Below, in pieces: positions 36,898-45,281 of a stretch of DNA of 64,000 bases; the first letter of the stretch is position 1; each line of letters begins with the position of its first letter. Location: positions 1 to 64,000 of the forward strand of contig MTMO01000007.1 of NCBI GenBank assembly GCA_002011235.1. The letters run 5' to 3'. A program made the translations under genes and the position numbers. The notes beneath the pieces were generated by a model. It saw nothing but the letters and a program-made list of their open reading frames with translations. It searched no databases and was not told the DNA's origin. Source of the DNA: Archaeoglobus sp. JdFR-27. Lineage in GTDB: Archaea > Halobacteriota > Archaeoglobi > Archaeoglobales > Archaeoglobaceae.

Positions 36898-38583
36898 ATG
36901 GACGTTGATGAGGTCAGGAAAAAAAGGGAAGAATGGGATAAAAAATGTTTAAGACCATTCCTCGAGAAATCAGGAGAAAGACAGGAAAAATTTGAAAATC
37001 TTTCTTGGATTGAGATAGATCGAATATATGATCCTTCAGATATCGAACATCTAAGCTTTACCGATGATATAGGCTATCCTGGAGACTACCCCTTCACAAG
37101 GGGCGTTTATCCAACGATGTACAGGGGAAGATTATGGACCATGAGACAGTTCTCAGGTTTTGGAGCTGCAGAAGACACAAACCAAAGATGGAAGCTCCTC
37201 CTGAAAGAGGGACAGACCGGATTGAGCACAGCATTCGATTTCCCGACTTTGATGGGACTTGACAGCGATGATCCGCTATCGGATGGAGAAGTAGGAAAGG
37301 TTGGAGTTGCAATCGACACTCTTAAAGATTTTCAGATACTTTTCGATGGCATTCCCCTTGATAAAGTTTCAACCTCCTTCACGATAAACCCACCCGCAGC
37401 CATAATTCTTGCGATGTATACTGCGATAGGCGATGCACAGGGAGTGCCCAGGGATCAGTTGAGAGGAACTATCCAGAATGATATGCTCAAGGAATTCCAC
37501 GCTCAAAACACCCTCGTTTTACCTCCAGAACCATCTGTAAAGGTAATAACCGACATATTCGAATGGGGGGTTGAGAACGTTCCGAAATTCAATCTCATAA
37601 GCATAAGCGGATATCACATCAGAGAAGCTGGCTCAACAGCAGTCCAGGAGCTCGCTTTCACAATTGCAGATGGAATGGCTTACGTTGAAGCTGCGATAGA
37701 GAGAGGAATCGACATCGATAAGCTGGCTCCCCAGCTCAGCTTCTTCTTCAACTCCCATAACGACTTCTTTGAGGAGATAGCAAAGTTCAGGGCTGCAAGA
37801 AGAATGTGGGCGAAGATAATGCGCGACGAATATGGAGCGAAGGATCCCCGCTCATGGTGGCTTAAATTCCACACGCAAACGGCTGGATGCTCCTTAACAG
37901 CCCAACAACCTTTGAATAATATAGTTAGAACAACCATCCAAGCCATGGCTGCCGTGCTTGGCGGAACCCAAAGCCTGCATACGAACAGCTTCGATGAGGC
38001 TTGGGCTTTGCCAAGTGAGGAGGCTGTGAGAGTTGCTTTGAGAACACAGCAAATAATTGCATATGAGAGCGGTATTCCGAGCACGATCGATCCCTTAGGA
38101 GGAAGCTATTACGTTGAATGGCTCACAGATAAAGTCGAAAAGCTCGCCTGGGACTACATCGAGCGAATAAGGAAGATGGGAGAAGGAAGCATGCTAAGAG
38201 GAGTTTTTGCTGGAATAGAGAATGGATTCTTTGTTAAGGAGATCACAAATGCTGCTGCAAGATTCCAGCGAGAGGTTGAAGAGGGGAAGAGGACGATAGT
38301 TGGAGTGAATAAGTTCACGATTGAAGAACAACTAAAGATTCCGATTCTGAAAGTTGATCCAGAGGTACAGAGGAGACAGATCGAGAGATTGAAAAAGGTG
38401 AAGGCTGAAAGGGACAACGTTGCTGTAAAGGAGGCACTTGACTGGTTAAGAAGTGCAGCGGAAAACGATGAAAATGTCATGAGGCCGATTCTCGAGGCTG
38501 TAAAGGCCTATGCAAGCGTTGGAGAGATAATGGGGGTACTAAAGTCGGTCTATGGAACTTACAAAAAACCGATAATAATCTGA
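36898..38583 (+). CDS. mcmA1: B12-dependent acyl-CoA mutase, large subunit (methylmalonyl-CoA mutase family)
   Basis: 561 residues: the TIM-barrel substrate-binding part of the two-subunit mutase. Motifs are YPTMYRGRLWTMRQFSG (Tyr 75 corresponds to active-site Tyr 89 of the Propionibacterium enzyme), GTIQNDMLKEF, SISGYHIREAG and FHTQTAGCSLTAQ. The residue matching Arg 207, which binds the methylmalonyl carboxylate in KEFMVRNT, is Gln 203 here (KEFHAQNT). Gln is found there in isobutyryl- and 2-hydroxyisobutyryl-CoA mutases, so the substrate may not be methylmalonyl-CoA. The B12 domain is encoded by the next gene, 10 bases on. Confidence 0.9.
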   Translation: MDVDEVRKKREEWDKKCLRPFLEKSGERQEKFENLSWIEIDRIYDPSDIEHLSFTDDIGYPGDYPFTRGVYPTMYRGRLWTMRQFSGFGAAEDTNQRWKLLLKEGQTGLSTAFDFPTLMGLDSDDPLSDGEVGKVGVAIDTLKDFQILFDGIPLDKVSTSFTINPPAAIILAMYTAIGDAQGVPRDQLRGTIQNDMLKEFHAQNTLVLPPEPSVKVITDIFEWGVENVPKFNLISISGYHIREAGSTAVQELAFTIADGMAYVEAAIERGIDIDKLAPQLSFFFNSHNDFFEEIAKFRAARRMWAKIMRDEYGAKDPRSWWLKFHTQTAGCSLTAQQPLNNIVRTTIQAMAAVLGGTQSLHTNSFDEAWALPSEEAVRVALRTQQIIAYESGIPSTIDPLGGSYYVEWLTDKVEKLAWDYIERIRKMGEGSMLRGVFAGIENGFFVKEITNAAARFQREVEEGKRTIVGVNKFTIEEQLKIPILKVDPEVQRRQIERLKKVKAERDNVAVKEALDWLRSAAENDENVMRPILEAVKAYASVGEIMGVLKSVYGTYKKPIII

Positions 38584-38593
38584 AGGTGATTAA

Positions 38594-39019
38594 ATGGAGA
38601 AGAAGGTCAGAGTACTTGTTGCAAAGGTAGGCTTAGATGGTCACGACAGGGGAGCAAAGGTTGTTGCGAGATTTCTAAGGGATGCGGGCTTTGAGGTAAT
38701 CTACACAGGACTCCACCGGACACCTCAGGAAGTTGCCATGGCTGCTGTCCAAGAGGATGTTGATGTCATCGGTATAAGCCTGCACAGCGGAGCACATATG
38801 ACCTTAGTTCCCAAAGTTCTCAATTTCATCAGAGAGTACGGTGGAGATCCTGATGAGATGGTTGTTTTAGTAGGAGGGATCGTTCCCGAAGATGAATTCG
38901 ATGGCTTAAAAGCTTTGGGCGTTGATGGAATCTTCATTCCCGGAACCCCTATTTCCGAAATAGTTGACTTTATTAAAGAAACGGTTCCGAAGAAAAAGGG
39001 TATGAAGGTAAAGAGCTGA
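38594..39019 (+). CDS. mcmA2: B12-binding small subunit of the acyl-CoA mutase
   Basis: 141 residues, a single cobalamin-binding domain. AKVGLDGHDRGAKVVARFL carries the D-x-H-x-x-G motif with the lower-ligand His, followed by SLHSGAH and a GGIVPEDEF glycine loop. It pairs with the large subunit just upstream. The ATG has GGTGAT just before it. Family length is about 135-145, so it is complete. Confidence 0.95.
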   Translation: MEKKVRVLVAKVGLDGHDRGAKVVARFLRDAGFEVIYTGLHRTPQEVAMAAVQEDVDVIGISLHSGAHMTLVPKVLNFIREYGGDPDEMVVLVGGIVPEDEFDGLKALGVDGIFIPGTPISEIVDFIKETVPKKKGMKVKS

Positions 39020-39031
39020 ACAGGTGTAATA

Positions 39032-40081
39032 ATGGACGTTGATAAGATAGTGGAAGGGATACTCTCAGGCAACAAAAGGGCTCTGGCAAGGGCGATAACC
39101 TTCGTTGAAAACGAGTATCCTGAGGGGAAAGAAATTCTGAAAAGGATTTTTCCGAAAACCGGGAATGCCCATATCATAGGCATCACTGGGTTTCCTGGGG
39201 TTGGGAAGAGCACGATTGTAAGCAAATTAACCCAAGAATTCAGGGCGAGAGGAAAGACCGTTGGCATAGTTGCTATCGATCCAGGTTCACCTTTCACAGG
39301 AGGAGCATTGCTTGGTGATAGGCTTAGAATGGACGGTCTTGACAGCAGCAAGAAACTATGGATCGACCCTGGAGTTTTTTTCAGGAGTATGAGCTCAAGA
39401 GGGAGAGCTGGTGGACTGGCAGCGAAAACGGGCGATACTGTAAGGCTGATGGATGCTTTTGGTTTCGATATGATTTTAGTCGAGACCGTCGGAGCGGGTC
39501 AGAGCGAGGTTGACGTTATCGAGGTGGCAGACACATCTATCGTTGCCCTCATGCCAGAGATGGGTGATGACATCCAGATAAACAAAGCCGGAATACTCGA
39601 GATAGGAGATATTTACGTCGTGAACAAGGCAGACCTGGGAGGAGCAGAGAAGACAGAGAGATGGATTAAGGCAATGCTGATGATGGATCAAGAGGCGGTA
39701 GAGATCCTTTCGAAAACCACCCATGCTCAGGAATATGAAGTTCAGACTGGAAGAATATTTGACAAGATTTCAAGGGCTGGATGGACTCCACCAGTGATTA
39801 AGACAGTAGCCGATAGAGGAGAGGGAATTCCGGAATTGGCAGATGCAATCGAGAAACACTTCGAATATCTCAAAAACACAGGAAAGCTGCTGGAAACGAG
39901 AAAACATAGGTTAAGTAGGGAAATGATTGAGATCCTCGTACAGGAGATAAAGAACTACCTGAAGAAAACGGATAAGGTGAACTTCCAGGAGATGGTTGAA
40001 AAAGTCTCCAAAAACGATCTTGATCCTCACACAGCAGTTGAGAAGATGATGAAATCTATTTTAAAAGATTATAAAGATTAA
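39032..40081 (+). CDS. meaB: MeaB/ArgK-type G-protein chaperone of the mutase
   Basis: 349 residues. The P-loop is [11 protein letters not shown] (about 50-60), with switch [30 protein letters not shown] and the base-recognising NKADLGG. It uses GTP to protect and reload adenosylcobalamin on the mutase. It lies 12 bases after the small subunit, completing the mutase assembly set with the adenosyltransferase that follows. Confidence 0.96.
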   Translation: MDVDKIVEGILSGNKRALARAITFVENEYPEGKEILKRIFPKTGNAHIIGITGFPGVGKSTIVSKLTQEFRARGKTVGIVAIDPGSPFTGGALLGDRLRMDGLDSSKKLWIDPGVFFRSMSSRGRAGGLAAKTGDTVRLMDAFGFDMILVETVGAGQSEVDVIEVADTSIVALMPEMGDDIQINKAGILEIGDIYVVNKADLGGAEKTERWIKAMLMMDQEAVEILSKTTHAQEYEVQTGRIFDKISRAGWTPPVIKTVADRGEGIPELADAIEKHFEYLKNTGKLLETRKHRLSREMIEILVQEIKNYLKKTDKVNFQEMVEKVSKNDLDPHTAVEKMMKSILKDYKD

Positions 40082-40105
40082 CCACCACATTTTTCAGGTG
40101 AGAGT

Positions 40106-40633
40106 TTGAAATCCGGAAAACCAGAAAAATCAAAAAAAGACGTAAGAAAAACCCATCTGCTTGACAGGACCCTCGTGGATAAAGATTCTGATGTAATAAG
40201 CTGTTTGGGTACAATAGATGAGGCAAATTCGTTTATTGGCCTTGCAAGGGTGTTTGCAAAGGATGAAATGGTTAAGACAACCCTAGAGAGGATACAGCAC
40301 AAAATGTTCAAAGCAGGACTCGAATTGGTCTCAGATAAACGCATGGGAGAAGATGATTATAAAGAGATAATTTCTGTTATAAATGACTTCGAGAGAGTCG
40401 TTAAAAAGCCATCCGGATTCATTCTTTTGGAACAGAACGAAAGCGGAGCTTTTTTAAGCGTTGCAAGAGCAGTCGTTAGAAGGGTTGAAAGAGAAGCTAT
40501 CAGTCTGCAGAAAAAAGGCAAAGCTTCGATTTGGCTAGTGGAGTGGTTGAACAAGCTCAGTTACTTGCTATACCTGATGGTTCTTAAAGAAATTGAAGAC
40601 TACGAACGGATTGAGTTTGAAAAAAGAGTTTGA
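40106..40633 (+). CDS. PduO-type cob(I)alamin adenosyltransferase
   Basis: 175 residues. It makes adenosylcobalamin for the mutase. LGTIDEANSFIGLARV (about 33-48) and SVARAVVRRVEREAI (about 118-132, the conserved R-x-x-E-R region) mark the PduO family. The start is TTG 40106, with AGGTGA ending 4 bases before it; no ATG is available. It follows meaB by 24 bases. Confidence 0.9.
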   Translation: MKSGKPEKSKKDVRKTHLLDRTLVDKDSDVISCLGTIDEANSFIGLARVFAKDEMVKTTLERIQHKMFKAGLELVSDKRMGEDDYKEIISVINDFERVVKKPSGFILLEQNESGAFLSVARAVVRRVEREAISLQKKGKASIWLVEWLNKLSYLLYLMVLKEIEDYERIEFEKRV

Positions 40634-40638
40634 GTGGA

Positions 40639-40959
40639 ATGTCGGAAGAGAGTTGGAGCAAATTCAAAGATTCGTTGGAAAAAAACGAAGAATATCATAG
40701 AAGATACCATGCTGCTGTTTCAAATCCCTTAAGAAGGAAAATTTTGGGACTCGTTGCCGAAGGTTGCAGCAAAGATGAGATTTGCAAGACGCTCAGCATT
40801 ACAGAATCCCAGCTCGAATATCACATCCGATTCCTAGAGCATGGATTCTGCATAAAGAAGGAAGGTGACTTTTTTAGGCTCACGAAAGAAGGGAAGATAA
40901 TATATTATCTAGATGTTAATTCGAATAACAAAAACAAAATTAAAGGAATTGAAAAATGA
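40639..40959 (+). CDS. Winged-helix regulator within the mutase operon
   Basis: 106 residues from ATG 40639 (MSEESWSKF); the frame opens with TTG at 40630. One winged helix: NPLRRKILGLVAEG, KDEICKTLSITESQLEYHI, wing GDFFRLTKEGKIIYYLD. It is similar to the 84-residue protein at 7558-7812. It begins 5 bases after the adenosyltransferase and overlaps the nitrilase by 4 bases, so it probably regulates this operon. Confidence 0.8.
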   Translation: MSEESWSKFKDSLEKNEEYHRRYHAAVSNPLRRKILGLVAEGCSKDEICKTLSITESQLEYHIRFLEHGFCIKKEGDFFRLTKEGKIIYYLDVNSNNKNKIKGIEK

Positions 40960-41750
40960 TCGCTGCAATAGGACAGCTAAGAATTCTCCCGGACAGAAGA
41001 GTAAATTTAATGAAGGCACTAAGTCTTATAAAAAGAGCATTGCAGGTAAGGGCTTCCATAGTCGTTCTTCCTGAACTTTTCAACACCGGATTCTATTCCG
41101 AGAGTTATGAAGAGGTGGAAGCAAACTTAGAAGACGAACTTTCGATGATCCTCAAACTCTCCGAGAGGAAAGACATTACAATAGTGGGAACGGTTGCAGA
41201 GAAGGTCGAAGGAAAACTCTACAACACAGCGGTAGTCATCCACAGAGGAAAAATAATAGGAAAGTACAGAAAAACCCATCTGTTCCCCTTAAATGAGGAA
41301 AGGGATTATTTTGCCACCGGAGATAAGCTTATGGTTATAGATTCACCTATGGGTAAACTCGGGTTGATGATTTGCTATGAGGTGAGATTCCCTGAAATTG
41401 CAAGGTATCTGACCCATAAGGGGGCCGAAATTCTAGTTGTTCCCGCTGAATTTCCCGAACCAAGAATAAATCACTGGAGAGTTCTCTTAAGGGCTAGAGC
41501 CATAGAAAATCAGTGCTATGTTCTTGGAGCTAATTGTGCCGAGGGAGAGGAGAAGTATCCGGGAAGATCAATGATAGTTGATCCTTGGGGAAACATTTTG
41601 GTCGAGGCAGGAGATAGGCAGGAGATTATAATGGCTGAAATAGACTTGGAAGAGGTTAAAAAAATAAGGAAGGAATATCCATTCCTTAAGGATGTAAGAA
41701 GAGAACTTCTCTCAGATATTTTCTCAGATATTTTCGAAAAAGAGAGGTGA
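40956..41750 (+). CDS. Nitrilase-superfamily amidohydrolase
   Basis: 264 residues with a complete Glu-Lys-Cys triad: Glu 40 (VVLPELFNTGF), Lys 106 (YRKTHLF) and Cys 140 (LMICYEVRFPE). It hydrolyses a carbon-nitrogen bond, most likely an omega-amide or N-carbamoyl compound. It overlaps the regulator by 4 bases (ATGA) and is followed 7 bases later by the deacetylase, so the three are translationally linked. Confidence 0.92.
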   Translation: MIAAIGQLRILPDRRVNLMKALSLIKRALQVRASIVVLPELFNTGFYSESYEEVEANLEDELSMILKLSERKDITIVGTVAEKVEGKLYNTAVVIHRGKIIGKYRKTHLFPLNEERDYFATGDKLMVIDSPMGKLGLMICYEVRFPEIARYLTHKGAEILVVPAEFPEPRINHWRVLLRARAIENQCYVLGANCAEGEEKYPGRSMIVDPWGNILVEAGDRQEIIMAEIDLEEVKKIRKEYPFLKDVRRELLSDIFSDIFEKER

Positions 41751-41757
41751 GAGTAAA

Positions 41758-42489
41758 ATGAAGATAGTGTTTGACGAAAGCTTTCTCGATGTTTACACTT
41801 CCGATCCCGCCGCCTCTCCAGGAAGATTAGAATCTATTTTGCAGGAAATACAAGATTATGAGTTTGTAAAACCTGAACCAGCATCGGAGGATGACATTCT
41901 TTTGGTTCACACCTCTGCCCATCTTGAGTTCGTAAAAAGCATGCCAAGAATTCATGAGCTCGCGATTCTCGCTGCTGGAGCGACGATTAAAGCTTCTCGA
42001 ATAGCATTTAACGAACCTGCTTTCGCCTTAGTAAGACCTCCCGGTCATCACGCAAGCCCGAACAGCTCATGGGGGTTCTGCTATTTTAACAACATTGCCA
42101 TATCCGTCAGAAAGCTTGTCTCTGAAGGTAGAATTGATAAAGCCGTTATTGTGGACTTCGACCTTCATTTCGGGGATGGAACTGACAATACCTTTGCAGA
42201 TGATGAAAAAGTCAACTACTTCCACATGCCTGGGGGGGAAGTTGATAGCATTTCAGAGTTCTTGGGGAGAAACGAATATGATATAATAGCCGTATCAGCA
42301 GGTTTTGACAAACACAGAGACGACTGGGGGAGATATCTAGAGACCAAAAACTACACGGAGATCGGGAGAATAATCAGAGAATTCTCAGAAGAAATATGTG
42401 GGGGGAAAAGATACGCTGCGCTTGAGGGTGGATACATTACCAGCGTGTTAGGAAAAAACGTAAGGGCCTTTATAGAGGGTTTCAAATAG
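41758..42489 (+). CDS. Compact histone-deacetylase-family amidohydrolase
   Basis: 243 residues, short for a family usually 300-370 long. Catalytic residues are all present: His 97/98 (RPPGHHAS), zinc ligands Asp 135 and His 137 (DFDLHFGDGT) and Asp 184 (AGFDKHRDDW), and Tyr 226 (LEGGYIT). The second His of the usual D-x-H-H is Phe. It resembles acetylpolyamine or acetoin-utilisation deacetylases rather than eukaryotic HDACs. The partner nitrilase suggests joint breakdown of an N-acylated compound. Confidence 0.9.
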   Translation: MKIVFDESFLDVYTSDPAASPGRLESILQEIQDYEFVKPEPASEDDILLVHTSAHLEFVKSMPRIHELAILAAGATIKASRIAFNEPAFALVRPPGHHASPNSSWGFCYFNNIAISVRKLVSEGRIDKAVIVDFDLHFGDGTDNTFADDEKVNYFHMPGGEVDSISEFLGRNEYDIIAVSAGFDKHRDDWGRYLETKNYTEIGRIIREFSEEICGGKRYAALEGGYITSVLGKNVRAFIEGFK

Positions 42490-42742
42490 GTGTTCGAATG
42501 GGGGGTTGTAGATACAAATATTCGAAGACATGAAGAACATCAAAGTAGGGAAATAAGCTAGATGCGTAAACCCAAAGACTTAACATTCGATCGAGTTTTT
42601 AAATTCCTCTTAAAATATCTCTTTAGAATACTTGTAGGGAGATCGTTGCGATAGTGTCTAGTAACCGTGAGATTATAACCAGTTCCATCTCCTGAAAATT
42701 CTCTAGAGGCTCCTTCACCTCTAAGCAGCAAAGGAGGTTGAA
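42490..42742 (+). other. Non-coding debris, possible transposon remnant
   Basis: There is no open frame longer than about 30 codons. The first bases (gtgttcgaatggggggttg) resemble the translation start region of the glycosyltransferase at 20932. A 30-codon frame from 42561 (MRKPKDLTFDRVFKFLLKYL) could be a fragment. With the DUF2080 remnant just after it, this may be what is left of an insertion sequence. Confidence 0.4.
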
Positions 42743-42882
42743 GTGAAGAGGGTATTTCGTTCTGAGAGAAGAAGTAGAGGTTGTTTTTAAGAGGGAAGTC
42801 ACACCTTTCGACAATTCAGCTAAAATTAATGTTTCAAAAAGGTGTCTATGGTAGAGGGTATGTGATCGTTGTTAGAGATTAA
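42743..42882 (+). pseudogene. Degenerate DUF2080 (transposon-encoded) protein
   Basis: A GTG at 42743 follows AGGAGGTTGAA. Reading across two +1 frame changes gives KRVF, then VLREEVEVVFKREVTPF and NSAKINVSKR, then VYGRGYVIVVRD and a TAA at 42880. This matches the small archaeal DUF2080 proteins often found beside insertion sequences, with the PFxNSAKI block intact. The first shift is an extra T at about 42754-42757, the second at about 42843. No full transposase is seen beside it. Confidence 0.65.
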
Positions 42883-42949
42883 TAGAGTTTTATAGAGTTT
42901 TGTCCCTATGAACTTCAACAATTTTAATATCTGACTTTAAGAAAACAGC

Positions 42950-43286
42950 ATGGATCAAAGCCTGATACTCACAGCAATCAAATGGGCACTAATTGTTTTT
43001 CTAACGGGCTTCATCGGGTATTTTGGAAAGTATTTAGGAAAGGTCTCGATTGTGAAGTTTCATGAAAGAAGGCAACCCATTGGATTTGGAGAACAAAGCA
43101 GATAAAATAGACGAATTCGATAAGATAAAAGAATTAAATGACTTGTCAAGAGATTTCAAAATCAAATAAAAAACCAAAGAGGACATAGAACTTGAAGAAG
43201 AAAAAATCAAATTAGAAAAGAAGAAGCTGAAACTTCAGAAGAAGATGCTCAAGTTCAAGAAAGGGAAAAGTTATAACGCCAAATAA
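42950..43286 (+). pseudogene. Broken membrane-anchored coiled-coil protein
   Basis: ATG 42950 opens a 51-codon frame with one membrane helix (LTAIKWALIVFLTGFIGYFG), stopping at 43105. From about 43078 the frame shifted by one continues as a charged helix (LDLENKADKIDEFDKIKEL). It has an in-frame TAA at 43167, then a Lys/Glu coiled coil (EEEKIKLEKKKLKLQKKMLK) to a TAA at 43284. Together they read as one about 110-residue protein with a frameshift and a nonsense change. The alternative is a true 51-residue membrane peptide. Confidence 0.5.
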
Positions 43287-43382
43287 TACCAATTTAATGT
43301 CGACAAATGTCAGACAATATTGGACAACATCGGTGTGTCAGTAAAGGTAAAAGTAAAATAAAAAGAAAGAATAGGTCGAGTT

Positions 43383-43787
43383 ATGGGAGCGATTTTAGAG
43401 GATGAAATATCAAAGAAACTGTACAAAAATGTAACTTTCTCACTTCTTTTAGGAATAATCATATTCTTATGGGCAAGTGGACTTTATGGGATGCTTTCAA
43501 TGCCTCATGTCTACTTTCGTCTATCCTATGCTCTCCTGACGTTCACGATAGCGTTCATTTTCTCCACAGTGCTACTGGAAAATCGGGGTGTGAAGGTACC
43601 ATACCTTTTTGGCGGTGCAGGATTGTTGGCTTCAATTGTAACCTTTATAGGAATCTGTGTTGTGAATGGCATATTTTGGCTGGTAGATAACTTTCCGCCC
43701 CTTGATAATCTTCTGATGATGCTCTCTATAAGCATTCTAGCTGGATTTGTATTTATCAAGCTTGTCACTCAAGGGGATGAATACTGA
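43383..43787 (+). CDS. Uncharacterised four-helix membrane protein
   Basis: 134 residues with four hydrophobic segments (about 19-37, 46-66, 75-97, 108-127) and a short cytoplasmic N-terminus. No family is recognised. It begins after a purine-rich stretch without a clear ribosome site. It sits between the debris region and the phosphoesterase gene and may be either accessory or native. Confidence 0.6.
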   Translation: MGAILEDEISKKLYKNVTFSLLLGIIIFLWASGLYGMLSMPHVYFRLSYALLTFTIAFIFSTVLLENRGVKVPYLFGGAGLLASIVTFIGICVVNGIFWLVDNFPPLDNLLMMLSISILAGFVFIKLVTQGDEY

Positions 43788-43825
43788 AGGGTTAGATTTT
43801 TCTGCACAATCATCCTTGTAGTGTC

Positions 43826-44503
43826 ATGAAAATCGGTATAATTGCAGACATTCACGCTAATCTTATAGCTCTTGAGTCTGTTCTGCAAAAACTCGAAGGT
43901 TGTGATGAAATTCTATGCGCCGGAGATGTTGTGGGATACTATCCATACTTTAACGAAGTAATCGAGATTTTCAGAGAAGAAAGAATATACTCTGTTATTG
44001 GAAACCATGATTATGCTGTACTTACTGGAGACCACTCCCAACTAGACACATACGGCAAGATTTCAGTAAATTTTACAAGAAAGGGGATAGAAGATAAAAA
44101 TAGAGAGTGGCTCAATTCTCTCCCATACCAGATCCAAACAGAACACTTCAACGTCTATCATGGGATCCCTGGAGATGGCATAGATGTCCTATTCGTTTAC
44201 ATCTTCCCAACTTTCCCTTTAATTGATAAAATTCTTGAAGAAGAAGGAAAGAACGTTGTCGTTGGCCATACCCACATTCAGTTTGAAAAGAAGCATGCAA
44301 AGCGAGACCTAAAGCTAACAAATCCCGGAAGTGTTGGACAACCAAGAGATGGGGATAGCAGAGCCGCCTTCGCAATATTTGATAGTGAAAAGGAGGAATT
44401 CAATTTGAAAAGAGTTGAGTATAATATTGAAGAAGTTTATTTCGCCGTCCACAACGCTGGATTGCCAATAGCTCAGGGACTGAGACTATATAAAGGTTGT
44501 TAA
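43826..44503 (+). CDS. Calcineurin-like metallophosphoesterase (YfcE/MJ0936 type)
   Basis: 225 residues. Dinuclear metal motifs are all present: IIADIHANLIAL (D-x-H), LCAGDVVGYYP (GD), VIGNHDYAV (GNHD), VYHGIPGD (H) and VVGHTHIQF (GHxH). NPGSVGQPRDGD is typical of phosphodiesterases of this group. It hydrolyses phosphodiesters, and the natural substrate is unknown. Confidence 0.92.
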   Translation: MKIGIIADIHANLIALESVLQKLEGCDEILCAGDVVGYYPYFNEVIEIFREERIYSVIGNHDYAVLTGDHSQLDTYGKISVNFTRKGIEDKNREWLNSLPYQIQTEHFNVYHGIPGDGIDVLFVYIFPTFPLIDKILEEEGKNVVVGHTHIQFEKKHAKRDLKLTNPGSVGQPRDGDSRAAFAIFDSEKEEFNLKRVEYNIEEVYFAVHNAGLPIAQGLRLYKGC

Positions 44504-44597
44504 TAAAGGTTGGTAATAAAAAACAAAAAAAAGCTTGAGAAGGATTCCTGTATTTTATGGCAAAACCCATTGCTGAAATTTCGTTATTCTTCACAGT

Positions 44598-45056
44598 CTA
44601 TTCTTCTACCCTTACAAGTTCTACAACCTTCACACTATATCCCTTCTCGCAGACCCCGGGGGAGTCGCCTATCACCTTCTCAACTATAACCGTCTCCCCA
44701 TCTTTCAGCTCAATGGGATTGCAGAGGTTATACATCGAACAATCGAGTAGATTACAGTCCTTTTTATCATATTTTATTTTTGCTCCTGGAACTGACTTCT
44801 TGGAGTCAAGAAGGGCTATTATTGGAAGCTCAACAACCTCCACAGCAACAACACCGCTATCATGCAAGGCGCATTCCTGAACGGTTCCATCTCTAAGGTT
44901 GATGATCTTGTACTTTGCGTTTTCCCTCAGGCGAAGACACGTTCTTTTTATCTTACACCCCTCACACTCAGGTTTTCCACCAAGAAATGTAAATTCAACG
45001 CCGATATTCACCCAATCTTTTCCACACAAAGTGATGATCTTGTTCACCTCATCCAT
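44598..45056 (-). CDS. UPF0179 family protein
   Basis: 152 residues, archaeal UPF0179. Cysteine-rich: CEGCKIKRTC (about 31-40), CALHDSG (about 63), CNLLDCSMYNLC (about 101-112) and GVCEKGY. The eight or so conserved Cys suggest a metal or Fe-S cluster. No function is known. GGTGAT precedes the ATG. It is divergent from the aIF2-gamma gene. Confidence 0.9.
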   Translation of the reverse strand: MDEVNKIITLCGKDWVNIGVEFTFLGGKPECEGCKIKRTCLRLRENAKYKIINLRDGTVQECALHDSGVVAVEVVELPIIALLDSKKSVPGAKIKYDKKDCNLLDCSMYNLCNPIELKDGETVIVEKVIGDSPGVCEKGYSVKVVELVRVEE

Positions 45057-45249
45057 AACATCACCTTTTATTCTTTAATATCTCCTAATCTATTCTTTTA
45101 ATAATCCGTTAATTTTTCATCTTATTTAAGCTTATGGAGGCAGATTACTCCAGACTTAAATAATTTTTCAACTTTCCCAATTTTCTTTATAGAACTTAAA
45201 AAGTATGTTCAACTAACTTGCATACCCTTTAATTGACTTTAATTGAAAG

Positions 45250-45258
45250 TTTTAAATA
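45250..45258 (+). promoter_or_regulatory. aIF2-gamma promoter (TATA)
   Basis: GTTTTAAATAC ends about 23 bases before the ATG at 45282, and no ribosome site follows, so transcription probably starts at or next to the start codon. The 45057-45281 spacer otherwise holds only the divergent promoter of the UPF0179 gene. Confidence 0.6.
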
Positions 45259-45281
45259 CACTGCAAAGGACTAAAAACATC

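Noticed and set aside
42490-42510. Similarity of gtgttcgaatg to the start region at 20922-20935 as a duplicated regulatory element
   Set aside because: The match is short and built around a common ribosome site; chance or an old start fragment is enough to explain it.
42623-42814. Minus-strand 63-codon open frame
   Set aside because: It is antisense to the better-supported DUF2080 remnant, low in complexity and without a ribosome site or family match.
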